From: a bacterium
GTDB lineage: Bacteria > UBP15 > UBA6099 > DSWB01
DNA: 13,921 bases
Reading direction: 5' to 3'
NCBI GenBank assembly: GCA_020061125.1
Contig: JAGUYV010000394.1
Coordinates: 1-13,921, forward strand
Shown here: in pieces, positions 6,562 through 13,921 of the stretch
Numbering within the stretch: position 1 is the first letter of the stretch
Layout: the number at the start of each line of letters is the position of its first letter
Notes under the pieces: generated by a model
Seen by the model: the letters and a program-made list of their open reading frames with translations, nothing else
Told to the model about the DNA's origin: nothing
Databases searched by the model: none
Program-made: the position numbers and the translations under genes

Positions 6562-8619
6562 TTATTCATCTGTCCCGGACGGATGCACAACCCTCTGAAT
6601 CGCCTCGAACATTTCTGACAGCAGGAAGGGTTTCTGGATGTAGGCTACAGCACCCTGCTCGAGCAGCGCGGCCGCCTTGCCTTTCTGGCTGTGCCCGGAA
6701 CACAGGATTACGGTTGCGTCCGGCCGCAGTTCCTTGAGGGCGCGGAAAATCGCGGTCCCGTCCATGTCCGGAAGGATCATGTCCAGAATCACCGCGTCAA
6801 CAAGCTCCATATTGGTTTTGAACGCTTCCAGGGCCTGCGGCCCCGAATGCGTGGCGATAACATCATAGCCTTCGCTTTCCAGGGCTTCCTCGATCATGCC
6901 GTTGAAGTCGGTATCGTCGTCAATCACGAGTATGGTGCCTTTGCCGAATCCGCGCGCCGCGGCGCATTGCGGATCCGCATCCGGCTCTTCACAAGGCGCC
7001 GCTTCCGGGAGAAACACGCGGAACATGGTCCCCTGTCCGGGCGCGCTCTGCACGGAAATGAACCCGTTGTGCTCATGCACGATGCCATGGGTCACGGACA
7101 GGCCCAGGCCCGTGCCTTTGCCCGGCTCCTTGGTTGTGAAGAACGGATCGAAGATTTTGCGCAGCGACGCATCGTCCATGCCGTGGCCCGAGTCCTTGAT
7201 GGAAACCACGCAGTACGCGCCGGGCCGCGCGCAGGCTTCGTGCGCTTCGCCGGAGCCTACCGCCGCGCGCCCGGTTTCAATGTCAACGGCGCCGCCCTCG
7301 GGCATGGCTTCGCAGGCGTTGAGGCAGATGTTCAGCAGCGCCTGCAGGATCTGGTTCGTGTCCGCGTGGATGTGAAGATCTGGTTCGAGCGCGCGAGTTC
7401 TGATGGCTATGCCCCGTGAAATCGTTCCGCGCAGCATGTCCGTAAGATCCGCAATCACCGCATCGAGCGCCACGGTCCGGGTCTGGAGTTTTTCCTTGCG
7501 CGCGAAGGTGAGCAGCTTCATGGAAAGATCCCGTGCGCGCAGACCGGATTTGATGATGCGTTCGAGCCTTGCGTAATCCGGAGACTCGGGATGCTTGGAC
7601 TTGAGCATCATTTCCGCAGTGCCGTTGATGGCCGCGATGATGTTGTTGAAGTCGTGAGCGATGCCCCCGGCGAGGGTGCCGATGGCTTCCATTTTTTGCG
7701 CCTGTTGAAGCTGCTGCTGGAGATTCTGCTTCTCGGCTTCCTCGCGTTTCCTTTGGGAGATGTCCCGCACGATTCCCGATGCGTTCCATTCTCCCTTGAG
7801 CCGGATCGGGGTCAGCGTGAGTTCGGCTGGGAATTCCTCACCGTTTTTTCTCACGGCGGCCAGCTCCACAGTTTTTCCGGTGAAAGAGCCTCGGCCCGTT
7901 TCGCGGAATGAGTCGAAAACACGCCTGAACGCCTGGCGTTGTTCCCCGGGCGCGATGAGATCGTGGAGGTCCCGGCCCGCGGCCTCGGACTCGGAATAGC
8001 CGAACATGGCTTCCGCGGCGTTGTTCCAGAACGATACGCAGCCGCGGGCGTCCATCAAGATGACCGCGTTGTGCGCGGACCGGCAGATGGCGGAGAATTT
8101 CTCTTCGCTTTCCCGCAACTGCTCTTCGGCGCGGACCCGCGCCAGGATATCTCCGACCTGATTGCCGATCGTCTCCAGAGCCTGGGACGCGATGCCGGGG
8201 ATCTCATCGGAGGCGGCGGTGCCGATATTCATGCAGCCGATGACTTCGCCGTTGTGTTTGAACGGGATGACCGCGAGCGCCCTGTAAAATTCCGCGCCCG
8301 AGGCGGTCACGGCCCTGGGCATCGGGGTTTTGCCTTGGCAGAAATATATGGGTTCACCCTGCATCAGAACCTGCACGCGGGGCGAATCTTTGTCGAAATG
8401 GCTTACGGCTCTGACGAATTCATCCGGCAGCCCTTTGTGGCACAGCATATCTATGCCGCCATTCCGGTCCACCAGATAAATGCCTCCCAGCTCCATGCCG
8501 GCGGCGTCCATGGCCGCTTGCACGCAAATCTGCAGGGCTTCGGTGAGAGACGATGTCTTGCCCAGACGGCAGGATAGTTCATTCTGGATTTTCAGTATCT
8601 TTAAGGCGTGCTCACTCAT
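6562..8619 (-). CDS. Soluble hybrid histidine kinase: GAF, PAS, HisKA, HATPase, REC
   Basis: Cytoplasmic sensor kinase of 685 residues; no membrane segment is visible. The ATG at 8619 is chosen because a promoter with a perfect -10 box places transcription near 8660; a TTG at 8652 would leave almost no leader. Order: GAF about 18-162 (ALQICVQAAMDAAGMELGGI, then ALAVIPFKHNGEVIGCMNIG); PAS about 172-290 (AVILMDARGCVSFWNNAAE, FGYSESEAAG) ending in the usual GIVRDISQRK linker; Gln-rich coiled linker 295-312; HisKA with H322 in GGIAHDFNN; HATPase with N430/N434, D476 (KDSGHGM) and GKGTGLGLS 500-508; receiver about 562-680 with D567-D569, phospho-acceptor D613 and K663. All catalytic residues are intact. 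The kinase core resembles that of the membrane hybrid kinase upstream (LTFxRKE, GKGTGLGLSVTHGIV), so the two may be paralogues. The input signal is unknown. Confidence 0.94.
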   Translation of the reverse strand: MSEHALKILKIQNELSCRLGKTSSLTEALQICVQAAMDAAGMELGGIYLVDRNGGIDMLCHKGLPDEFVRAVSHFDKDSPRVQVLMQGEPIYFCQGKTPMPRAVTASGAEFYRALAVIPFKHNGEVIGCMNIGTAASDEIPGIASQALETIGNQVGDILARVRAEEQLRESEEKFSAICRSAHNAVILMDARGCVSFWNNAAEAMFGYSESEAAGRDLHDLIAPGEQRQAFRRVFDSFRETGRGSFTGKTVELAAVRKNGEEFPAELTLTPIRLKGEWNASGIVRDISQRKREEAEKQNLQQQLQQAQKMEAIGTLAGGIAHDFNNIIAAINGTAEMMLKSKHPESPDYARLERIIKSGLRARDLSMKLLTFARKEKLQTRTVALDAVIADLTDMLRGTISRGIAIRTRALEPDLHIHADTNQILQALLNICLNACEAMPEGGAVDIETGRAAVGSGEAHEACARPGAYCVVSIKDSGHGMDDASLRKIFDPFFTTKEPGKGTGLGLSVTHGIVHEHNGFISVQSAPGQGTMFRVFLPEAAPCEEPDADPQCAAARGFGKGTILVIDDDTDFNGMIEEALESEGYDVIATHSGPQALEAFKTNMELVDAVILDMILPDMDGTAIFRALKELRPDATVILCSGHSQKGKAAALLEQGAVAYIQKPFLLSEMFEAIQRVVHPSGTDE

Positions 8620-8666
8620 GGCGCTGCTGCTTCCGTGTTTGCGTGAATGCAATGAGTATTTGACAA

Positions 8667-8693
8667 ATTATAAGAAATCGCGTTGGAGTTCAA
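8667..8693 (-). promoter_or_regulatory. Promoter of the soluble hybrid kinase gene
   Basis: The minus strand carries a perfect TATAAT (8672-8667) with TTGAAC (8693-8688) 15 bases upstream; the short spacer means the exact -35 is uncertain. The predicted start near 8660 gives a leader of about 40 bases to the ATG at 8619, with GGAAG about ten bases before that ATG. Confidence 0.55.
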
Positions 8694-8771
8694 TCTGTTT
8701 TCTGTAATAATCCCGAAGCGGGCTTTCACCTTGCAGGGAGTCCCTTCACCCCAGAAAACGCGGCGATGCTT

Positions 8772-9047
8772 CTAACCCCACTTCATGCCGATTTTGCGAA
8801 TCATGCAGTAGTTCTCGCAGTAGAAAAAAGTGTTGCCCGTCGAGCGGCAGCCGCGGCACCGGATTTGCTTGGGCTTCACTTTGATATTCAGCATCTCGGA
8901 CCATTCTTCGGCGGTTCGGATGCGCAGTTCCCGGTCATTGGACACAGTCGCCCGGAAAATGTCGCAATGCGAACAGTCGCGGCCGCAGAAGGCGATCAAT
9001 TCATGATTGCTGCGAAGCGGAGCGGCTTTCCCTCGAGCGAAGAGCAT
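8772..9047 (-). CDS. Short Cys-rich DUF3795-family protein, probably C-terminally truncated
   Basis: Cytoplasmic protein of 91 residues, function unknown. Start: ATG at 9047 with GAGG nine bases upstream; the frame is open to a TTG at 9062. The DUF3795 pattern is clear: IAFCGRDCSHCDIF (C21, C25, C28), TAEEWSEMLNIKVKP, then QIRCRGCRSTG (C64, C67) and YCENYCMIRK (C77, C81). These Cys sets suggest binding of zinc or an iron-sulphur cluster (inference). Family members usually continue after the CxIRxC stretch with a further Cys pair; here the next Cys position is Ile (IRKIGMKWG) and a TAG ends the frame. None of the three frames just past the stop restores a Cys-rich tail, so this is either a short variant or a decaying copy. 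It lies downstream of the acetyltransferase gene on the same strand, about 107 bases away. Confidence 0.7.
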   Translation of the reverse strand: MLFARGKAAPLRSNHELIAFCGRDCSHCDIFRATVSNDRELRIRTAEEWSEMLNIKVKPKQIRCRGCRSTGNTFFYCENYCMIRKIGMKWG

Positions 9048-9154
9048 GGCGCGCAACCTCAAATGCCGATGGCGATGATAACCAACTCATCTATATTACC
9101 ACTATTATGTCTTGTGGGGCAGTGCGCGAAAAAATTTTTGTGCCGGCAAGCGGG

Positions 9155-9760
9155 CTATTCCAGATCCTTGATCATGCGGAACAGATATTCTCGGCCGTTG
9201 AGGTTGGTCGTGAGTTCGGAATCTATTTCGAAGCCGTGTTTTTCGTAGAAGCGCACGGCGCGGCGGTTGCCTTCCTTGACTTCGAGAACCAGTGCGTTTG
9301 CGCCGCGCGCGCGTGCGCGTTGCGCGGCGTCGAGCAGCAGGGCCGCGGCCGCACCTTTGCTCTGAAATTCAGGCCGGACCGCGATGTTGCTGATGAAAAA
9401 TTCGCCCTCGTCCACCCGGCCCACGCCGGATGCGCCGGACAGAAATGCGGGCACCATGCCCAGGCGCTTGACCCGGATGCGACCCAGGAGAAGCAGGCCC
9501 GTGACAATGGTCTGTTCCTGTTTGAAGCGCCAATCGTATCCGAGCAGCATGCCCGCAATCCGTCCATTGGCCTCGGCGAACCGCGCGTGTTGAAAGCTGT
9601 AAAGATTGCCCCGCCGGCCGTACAGGTGCGCAATCATGTCGCGCGCGTCCTCGCCTAACAACAGCTCCCACTCGGGCGTGGACGCGATCAGAAATTCGTA
9701 GAACGCGGCCTCGTCCTGGGGCCGCGCGTCGCGAATGGTCACTGCAAGGGCATGTTCCAT
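9155..9760 (-). CDS. GNAT-family N-acetyltransferase
   Basis: Cytoplasmic enzyme of 201 residues expected to transfer an acetyl group from acetyl-CoA to an amine; acceptor unknown. It begins VTIRDARPQDEAAFYEFL, the usual first strand and helix of the fold. Motif A is FFISNIAVRPEFQSKGAAAALL (about 121-142), with QSKGAA standing for the acetyl-CoA-binding Q/RxxGxG/A loop. Motif B is ALVLEVKEGNRRAVRFYEKHGFEI (about 156-179). About 45 residues between the first helices and motif A (WRFKQEQTIVTGLLLLGRIR region) are longer than in minimal GNATs, resembling the ribosomal-protein acetyltransferase-like group with a lid insert. No good ribosome binding site precedes the ATG at 9760; the predicted promoter would start RNA almost on the ATG, so a leaderless message is possible. 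It is divergent from the phosphoesterase gene. Confidence 0.88.
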   Translation of the reverse strand: MEHALAVTIRDARPQDEAAFYEFLIASTPEWELLLGEDARDMIAHLYGRRGNLYSFQHARFAEANGRIAGMLLGYDWRFKQEQTIVTGLLLLGRIRVKRLGMVPAFLSGASGVGRVDEGEFFISNIAVRPEFQSKGAAAALLLDAAQRARARGANALVLEVKEGNRRAVRFYEKHGFEIDSELTTNLNGREYLFRMIKDLE

Positions 9761-9766
9761 GGGAAT

Positions 9767-9818
9767 ATCTTAAAATCCGTGCAGTCCGTTTGCAAACGCA
9801 TTCCGGCCGGGGTATGGT
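9767..9818. promoter_or_regulatory. Divergent promoter pair sharing a -35 hexamer inside a 12-bp palindrome
   Basis: A perfect palindrome CGTTTGCAAACG covers 9787-9798. Its centre TTGCAA (9790-9795) reads the same on both strands. On the plus strand TATGGT (9813-9818) follows after 17 bases, leading to the phosphoesterase gene. On the minus strand TAAGAT (9772-9767) also follows after 17 bases, leading to the acetyltransferase gene. Each box is a 4/6 match, so strength is modest. The palindrome could also be an operator. Confidence 0.4.
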
Positions 9819-9827
9819 GAAAGGGCA

Positions 9828-9834
9828 GGGGAGG
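9828..9834 (+). promoter_or_regulatory. Strong ribosome binding site of the phosphoesterase gene
   Basis: GGGGAGG lies eight bases before the ATG at 9843 and fixes that start. It is among the best Shine-Dalgarno matches in the window, in contrast to the acetyltransferase gene on the other side of the intergenic region. Confidence 0.75.
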
Positions 9835-9842
9835 ATTGAGTC

Positions 9843-10712
9843 ATGAAAAGAACCGTGCTGCTGATTTTCTCGATGCTTCTGTGCGCGGCGTGCGCGCGCG
9901 CCGCGGACCTGTCTCATCCCAACAGGGCCGAAGCCGGAAAGCTGGATCCGGCCTCGTGCGCGGATGGGTTTTCATTTGCGGTAATGGGCGACAACCAGGG
10001 TAGCCGGAAAGTGTTCGATTTCCTGACGGGCCTGGTGCGCGAGATGAAGCCGGACTTCGCCGTGAGCGTGGGCGACATCACCTCCAACGGGTTCCCGTCC
10101 GAATATGAAATGTACCTGTCGCAAATCGCGGGCGCGGGAGTGCCCTGGTTCGCGGTTCCGGGCAACCACGAATACCGCAGCGCCGAGGGCCACACCTCGC
10201 TTGAGGGCCGCAAGCGTTTCGAGTCCATTTTCGGCAACTCGGATTTCCTGTTTGATCACTGCGGCTGGCGGTTCATCGGCCTGGATGTGGTGGCGTTCGA
10301 CATGCTGAAAAACGAGCAGATCGCAAAACTGGAAAAGGCGCTCAAGGGGTTCGAGGGCCGCGCCGTGGTGTTCATGCACTATCCCCCGGCCGTGCTTCCC
10401 AACTGGGAGGAGGGCTACTGGAAAGCCAACGCGGACAAATTCCTGGCCCTGCTCGAACAATACCGCGTGCGCTACTTTTTTGCGGGCCACATCCACATCC
10501 ACGACCGCCTGCGAATCGGCCCCACGGATTTCATCATCACCGGCGGCGCGGGCGGCGGCCTGGACAGGGACATCCCCGCGGAGCAGTACAACAGCCCGCG
10601 CGGCGGTGCGTTCTACCACTTCATGCTCGTGAAGGTGGACGGGGACAAGGCCACGGACATCCTGATCCGCCCGGACATTCCCCCGGACAAAATGGAAGAC
10701 TGGGAGCGCTGA
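9843..10712 (+). CDS. Exported calcineurin-like metallophosphoesterase
   Basis: Predicted periplasmic two-metal phosphoesterase of 289 residues; substrate unknown. Residues 1-20 are an export signal (MKRTVLLIFSMLLCAACARA); the C14 and C17 contexts are poor lipoboxes, though a lipoprotein is not excluded. The family motifs follow in order: FAVMGDNQGS with D50 (the usual GDxH His is replaced by Gln-52), SVGDITSNG with D78, PGNHEY with N108, H109 and E110, MHYPP with H179, and FAGHIHIHD with H216 and H218. A GGAGGGLDRD loop (234-243) and a final strand pair (GAFYHFMLVKVDGDK) complete the fold. The length is normal for a single-domain member. The gene ends 16 bases before the stop codon of the convergent GH31 gene; only a short palindrome (GCCGCGCGGC) lies between them, without a T-run. 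Confidence 0.9.
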   Translation: MKRTVLLIFSMLLCAACARAADLSHPNRAEAGKLDPASCADGFSFAVMGDNQGSRKVFDFLTGLVREMKPDFAVSVGDITSNGFPSEYEMYLSQIAGAGVPWFAVPGNHEYRSAEGHTSLEGRKRFESIFGNSDFLFDHCGWRFIGLDVVAFDMLKNEQIAKLEKALKGFEGRAVVFMHYPPAVLPNWEEGYWKANADKFLALLEQYRVRYFFAGHIHIHDRLRIGPTDFIITGGAGGGLDRDIPAEQYNSPRGGAFYHFMLVKVDGDKATDILIRPDIPPDKMEDWER

Positions 10713-10728
10713 ACGGCCGCGCGGCGGA

Positions 10729-13700
10729 TCAATCGCCTTTGACGCGGTATGCCTGCTTCATGGGGTAATCCCCCTCGACCGCCACGCGGAACTGCCACTT
10801 GAAGTTGTGCTGGCTGACCTTGAGAAGGATCTCGTTCGGCCCCTTCTTGAGATGCGCTTTGACAATGTCCGTGGCGGTCTCCATGCCGCGCCATCCGGAC
10901 CGGCTCAACACCTTTTCCCCGTTCACCCACATCTCGGACGCGTCGTCGCTGTTGAGGCGGAAGGTGGCGTCCTGCTCCTCTCTGGAAACGAGATAGGTGA
11001 CGGCGTAGGCGATGGCGTTGTCGCGGTGCAGGTTGTAGTAATGCTCTTGGAGATCCACCACTCCGTCGGCCCCGGCCCTGGCTTTGCGCCACGCCACGCC
11101 CGTGGCGTTCTCCGCGCTGCTGGTTTTGTGCACGGCGTCGAAATCCACGCCGTCAAGTTCCGGCCCGAACTTGCTGTCCGGCAATTCGCCCCGGCCGTAG
11201 TCGAATGGGCCAACCACGGTCCATCTGTCCAGCCAGTGGTTGTGCGTGCTCATCACGCCAGACACGCTGAAGGGCTTGCCGTTGACGGTGAAGTCCGCCT
11301 GGATGATGTTCTGGAGGCGCATGCCGAACTCGGGCGGCGCCGGGGGCAGCTTGAAGTCCTGCGCGTCATAGCGGCCGGGCCGGTCCGCAATGTAGTCTTT
11401 GGACGCCAGGTCCTTGCGCGTGGCGCCGTACAGCTCCACCACCTTGAGCGTGAATTTGTTTCCGTCAAACAGGCCGGGCGCGGCGTAGAAGTACGCGCGT
11501 GGGAAGCTCTTGTAGTAATAGAGCGAGTCGTTTTTCTCGAATACGCCTGCGCCCGCGATGGCGAGCAGGGTGTCCAGGAACGGCCCGGAGGGGTACTCGT
11601 TGCTGTAGGAAACGGCTTCATTCTTGATGTTGCCGGGATCCGCGGCCTTTTCGCCGAGCAGGCCCTTGAGGCGGCGTTCCGCGGCCTTGCGTTTCAGCAA
11701 CTCCGGATCCGCGTCCGCGGCCACGGCCAGAATTTCGTGCCCGTTGCGGATGTCCATGGCCGGAATGCGGATGCGGTTCATCATGGCCGTTTCGTCGTAC
11801 TCGACTGCCGTGGCGGTTTCAAAATCGCCCCCGCCGCCGGGCAGCATGGTTTTTACGGTTGCGGACCGGGCTTTTTGCGTGAAGGGCAGCTCCACGATCA
11901 CGGCGCGCTTCTGGGGCTGGCCCTGGAACGACCCTGCGGCCGGACCCACGCTCACCCGGATTTCATCGCCCTTGCGCCACGCCTTGAGCGCGGTCTCTGC
12001 GTACTCACCCTGGAGATACCGTGTGGTGACACCGTCGTCTTCATAAAGCGTGAATTCGCCCGTTGCGCCGTCCGCGGCCGGGAACACGCGCACCACAAGC
12101 TCGTCGAGCGGCGCCGTGGCCATGCGCTCACGGTACGGCTGCATGGGGATGGGAACCCCGGCGCGCGCGTAGAGTGGGAATTCGTCAATGGTTCCGGCCG
12201 CCAGCGCCTCGTCGCCGCCCTCGAATCGTTCGCCCGTGAACCAGTTCACCCAGCGGCCCTCGGGGAACCACACCACTTGCGCGCCCACGCGCTCCGGCCC
12301 TTTGCCTTCGCTCACAATCGGCGCGGCCAGAAGCGCGTCTCCGAAATAATACTGCTGCGGATTCACATAGGAACGGGCGTCTTCGGGATGCGCCATATAC
12401 ATGGCGCGGTTCATGGGCATGGAATCCCGAAAGCACTGCCGCGCCGTGGAGTAGATGTAAGGGAACAGCTCGGAGCGCAAGTGGAAGGCGGAGCGCATGG
12501 CGGTTTCGGCCCATGACTGGTACTTCCAGGGGCGGCGGTCCAGCTCGGGGTTGCGCGTGGAGTGCGAGCGCAGGGCCGCGGTGGTGGCGCCGAACTGGGT
12601 CCAGCGTACATAGGACTCGGGGATGCGCCTGCCCATGTGGCCGCCGATGTCGTGCGACCAGTAGAACACGCCCACATTGCCTGCGAGCGAAGTGAACGGC
12701 ACCATGAACTGGAGCATGGCGAATTCCGTGGACGAGTCGCCGCTGAAGTGCACGGGATAGCGGTGGTCGCCGAATCCGGCGTAGCGGCTGAAGCTCTGCC
12801 CGCGCAGACCCGCACGCCCCGTGTGCGTGTAATAGTAATGGTTCAGAATGCGCAGGTTGGTGAGGCCCGGCACGCTGCGCGTGTACGGATACTGCTGCCA
12901 GTCCAGCCACCAGAAATCCACGCCCGCGGCTTCCTTGTCCATATGCGTGTGTTTGAACAGTGTGTCCAGATATTTCTTGCTGCCCGCGTCAAAAGGAACC
13001 GTTTGCCCCTTTGACGGATCCTCGCCCAGATCCTTCATGAACGCCGCGTACATGTCCTCGTGTTTTCCCACGCCGTCGGCCGGATGCACATTCAGGGTCG
13101 TGTGCAGTCCCTTTTCGTGGAACCACTGGAGCAGGTCCTCGGCGTCGGGCAGCAGCTTGCGGTTCCAGGACCAGCCCGTCCACCCGTCCTTGTGCCAGTC
13201 CATGTCCAGCACCATGACATCCAGGGGGAAATCGTGGTTGTGGTATTCGGCCACGATCTCGCGGTACTCCTTGCTGGTGTAGGGCCAGTAGCGGCTGTAC
13301 CACACGCCCAGGGAGTATTTGCGGGGCAGGGGAACCGGGCCGCCGATCTTTGTCATGGCCTTCAGCCCGGCCCGATAGTCGTGCCCGTAGCCGAACAGAT
13401 ACCAGTCCGTGCCCGATCCCGCGGGCCGCTCCTGCACCCAGTCCTTTGTGAACAGGTGCATGTCCGAGTCATCGTGCAGAAACCAGCCGTCGCGGGACAA
13501 AAACCCTTGCCCCAGGTCCACGGGTTCACCCACGCCGTCCACGGTGCGGATGGTGCCGCCCAGGTTGCCCGTGTTCTCCATGCCGGGTTTCCACACCACC
13601 GCGGCGCCGCCGTCAAGCTTGATCTCCGCCGACAGGTTGTCCTCGCTGAACGGCTTCCCGTCGTCGTTGTGCGTGAGAAGGATTTTTCCGGTGTCAATCA

Positions 13701-13921
13701 CAAGCGGGTTGCGCGCGCGGCCCAGGGCGAAGCCCGTGAACGCCGCGCTACGGTCCGCCGCGAACATGGACGGGGCGTCCACAAACGCGCCGGATTCCGA
13801 ATACTCCATGCGGATCAACTCGGGCGCGATGATTGTAAACCGCGCCTTGCCGTGCACGATAATGTGATCCGCGTCCGCGCGCGCGCCCGCGCACGGCCAC
13901 GCCACGGCCGCGGCCAGGGCC
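10729..13921 (-). CDS. Exported GH31 glycoside hydrolase with extra C-terminal modules (5' partial)
   Basis: Large secreted or periplasmic retaining alpha-glycosidase of family GH31. The first in-window codons read ALAAAVAWPCAGARADADH, the end of a signal peptide, so the start lies past the right edge and the GTG at 13905 is internal. Counting from that GTG (1058 residues): N-terminal beta-sandwich about 12-175; (beta/alpha)8 barrel about 195-520, starting at LPRKYSLGVWYSRYWPY; probable nucleophile D335 in DFWWLDWQQ (codon 12901-12903); probable acid/base D390 in HFSGDSSTEF (codon 12736-12738); beta-sandwich and DUF5110-like region to about 735. Residues 735-890 are unassigned. From 895, WTVVGPFDYG through LNSDDASEMWVNGE to GPNEILLKVSQ looks like a PA14- or galactose-binding-like module. 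Typical alpha-glucosidases have WxDMNE at the nucleophile, so substrate specificity is open (glucoside, xyloside, galactosaminide or other). Confidence 0.92.
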   Translation of the reverse strand, partial: ALAAAVAWPCAGARADADHIIVHGKARFTIIAPELIRMEYSESGAFVDAPSMFAADRSAAFTGFALGRARNPLVIDTGKILLTHNDDGKPFSEDNLSAEIKLDGGAAVVWKPGMENTGNLGGTIRTVDGVGEPVDLGQGFLSRDGWFLHDDSDMHLFTKDWVQERPAGSGTDWYLFGYGHDYRAGLKAMTKIGGPVPLPRKYSLGVWYSRYWPYTSKEYREIVAEYHNHDFPLDVMVLDMDWHKDGWTGWSWNRKLLPDAEDLLQWFHEKGLHTTLNVHPADGVGKHEDMYAAFMKDLGEDPSKGQTVPFDAGSKKYLDTLFKHTHMDKEAAGVDFWWLDWQQYPYTRSVPGLTNLRILNHYYYTHTGRAGLRGQSFSRYAGFGDHRYPVHFSGDSSTEFAMLQFMVPFTSLAGNVGVFYWSHDIGGHMGRRIPESYVRWTQFGATTAALRSHSTRNPELDRRPWKYQSWAETAMRSAFHLRSELFPYIYSTARQCFRDSMPMNRAMYMAHPEDARSYVNPQQYYFGDALLAAPIVSEGKGPERVGAQVVWFPEGRWVNWFTGERFEGGDEALAAGTIDEFPLYARAGVPIPMQPYRERMATAPLDELVVRVFPAADGATGEFTLYEDDGVTTRYLQGEYAETALKAWRKGDEIRVSVGPAAGSFQGQPQKRAVIVELPFTQKARSATVKTMLPGGGGDFETATAVEYDETAMMNRIRIPAMDIRNGHEILAVAADADPELLKRKAAERRLKGLLGEKAADPGNIKNEAVSYSNEYPSGPFLDTLLAIAGAGVFEKNDSLYYYKSFPRAYFYAAPGLFDGNKFTLKVVELYGATRKDLASKDYIADRPGRYDAQDFKLPPAPPEFGMRLQNIIQADFTVNGKPFSVSGVMSTHNHWLDRWTVVGPFDYGRGELPDSKFGPELDGVDFDAVHKTSSAENATGVAWRKARAGADGVVDLQEHYYNLHRDNAIAYAVTYLVSREEQDATFRLNSDDASEMWVNGEKVLSRSGWRGMETATDIVKAHLKKGPNEILLKVSQHNFKWQFRVAVEGDYPMKQAYRVKGD

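Noticed and set aside
8660-8665. TTGACA on the plus strand as a -35 box
   Set aside because: No -10-like sequence follows at 16-18 bases and no plus-strand gene begins nearby; it overlaps the minus-strand kinase promoter.
8712-8722. Hairpin CCCGAAGCGGG as terminator of the DUF3795 gene
   Set aside because: Only a 4-bp stem with a 3-base loop, and no T-run on the minus strand after it.
9129-9152. A6T5 run next to TGCCGGCA, downstream of the acetyltransferase gene, as a terminator
   Set aside because: A T6 run does follow on the minus strand, but the GC-rich part is a continuous palindrome without a loop, so no good hairpin forms. Possible but unsupported.
10713-10728. GCCGCGCGGC palindrome between the convergent phosphoesterase and GH31 genes as a bidirectional terminator
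   Set aside because: No loop of useful size and no T-run on either side.
10807-12516. Long open frame of 569 codons on the plus strand, opposite the GH31 gene
   Set aside because: It lies entirely antisense to a well-supported GH31 frame, and its translation is Arg/Val/His-rich with no recognisable domain. GC-rich third positions create such open shadows.

Overview
The window is GC-rich, tightly packed DNA from a Gram-negative (diderm) bacterium. It encodes an outer-membrane TonB-dependent receptor and several proteins with export signals. The lineage cannot be fixed from sequence alone. Cys-bearing PAS domains, many large hybrid histidine kinases, and a GH31 enzyme with an extra C-terminal module would fit Desulfobacterota-like or PVC/Hydrogenedentota-like bacteria; this is inference. 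I see no rRNA, tRNA, CRISPR array, insertion sequence or phage gene, and no gene-free stretch above about 300 bases.

Layout. (A) 1-4957, plus strand: a three-gene operon made of a TonB-dependent receptor (5' end outside the window), a YfiR-family (DUF4154) periplasmic protein, and a membrane hybrid histidine kinase whose periplasmic region looks like the CHASE8 sensor of YfiN. The kinase ATG overlaps the yfiR-like stop codon by one base. (B) 4995-5939, minus strand: a small exported FecR-domain protein with a candidate promoter, a good ribosome binding site and a clear intrinsic terminator. (C) 6053-6553, plus strand: a CheX-like CheY-P phosphatase. (D) 6562-8619, minus strand: a second, soluble hybrid kinase (GAF-PAS-HisKA-HATPase-REC) convergent with the CheX gene. 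(E) 8772-9760, minus strand: a short Cys-rich DUF3795 protein that appears to lack its C-terminus, and a GNAT acetyltransferase. (F) 9843-10712, plus strand: an exported calcineurin-like phosphoesterase, divergent from the acetyltransferase. (G) 10729-13921, minus strand: a large exported GH31 glycoside hydrolase whose first residues lie beyond the right edge.

How it may work together. In Pseudomonas and E. coli, YfiR is a periplasmic repressor of the diguanylate cyclase YfiN. Here the same periplasmic pair seems to feed a phosphorelay instead: HAMP, PAS, histidine kinase and a terminal receiver replace GGDEF, and an outer-membrane TonB receptor sits upstream in the same transcript. A second hybrid kinase with a similar kinase core lies nearby, and a stand-alone CheX phosphatase gene lies between the two. 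The window can therefore be read as an outer membrane to periplasm to phosphorelay sensing island with a possible dedicated phosphatase. The receptor-YfiR-kinase module is the most interesting system here. The right half (phosphoesterase, GH31) looks like unrelated periplasmic or secreted catabolic functions.
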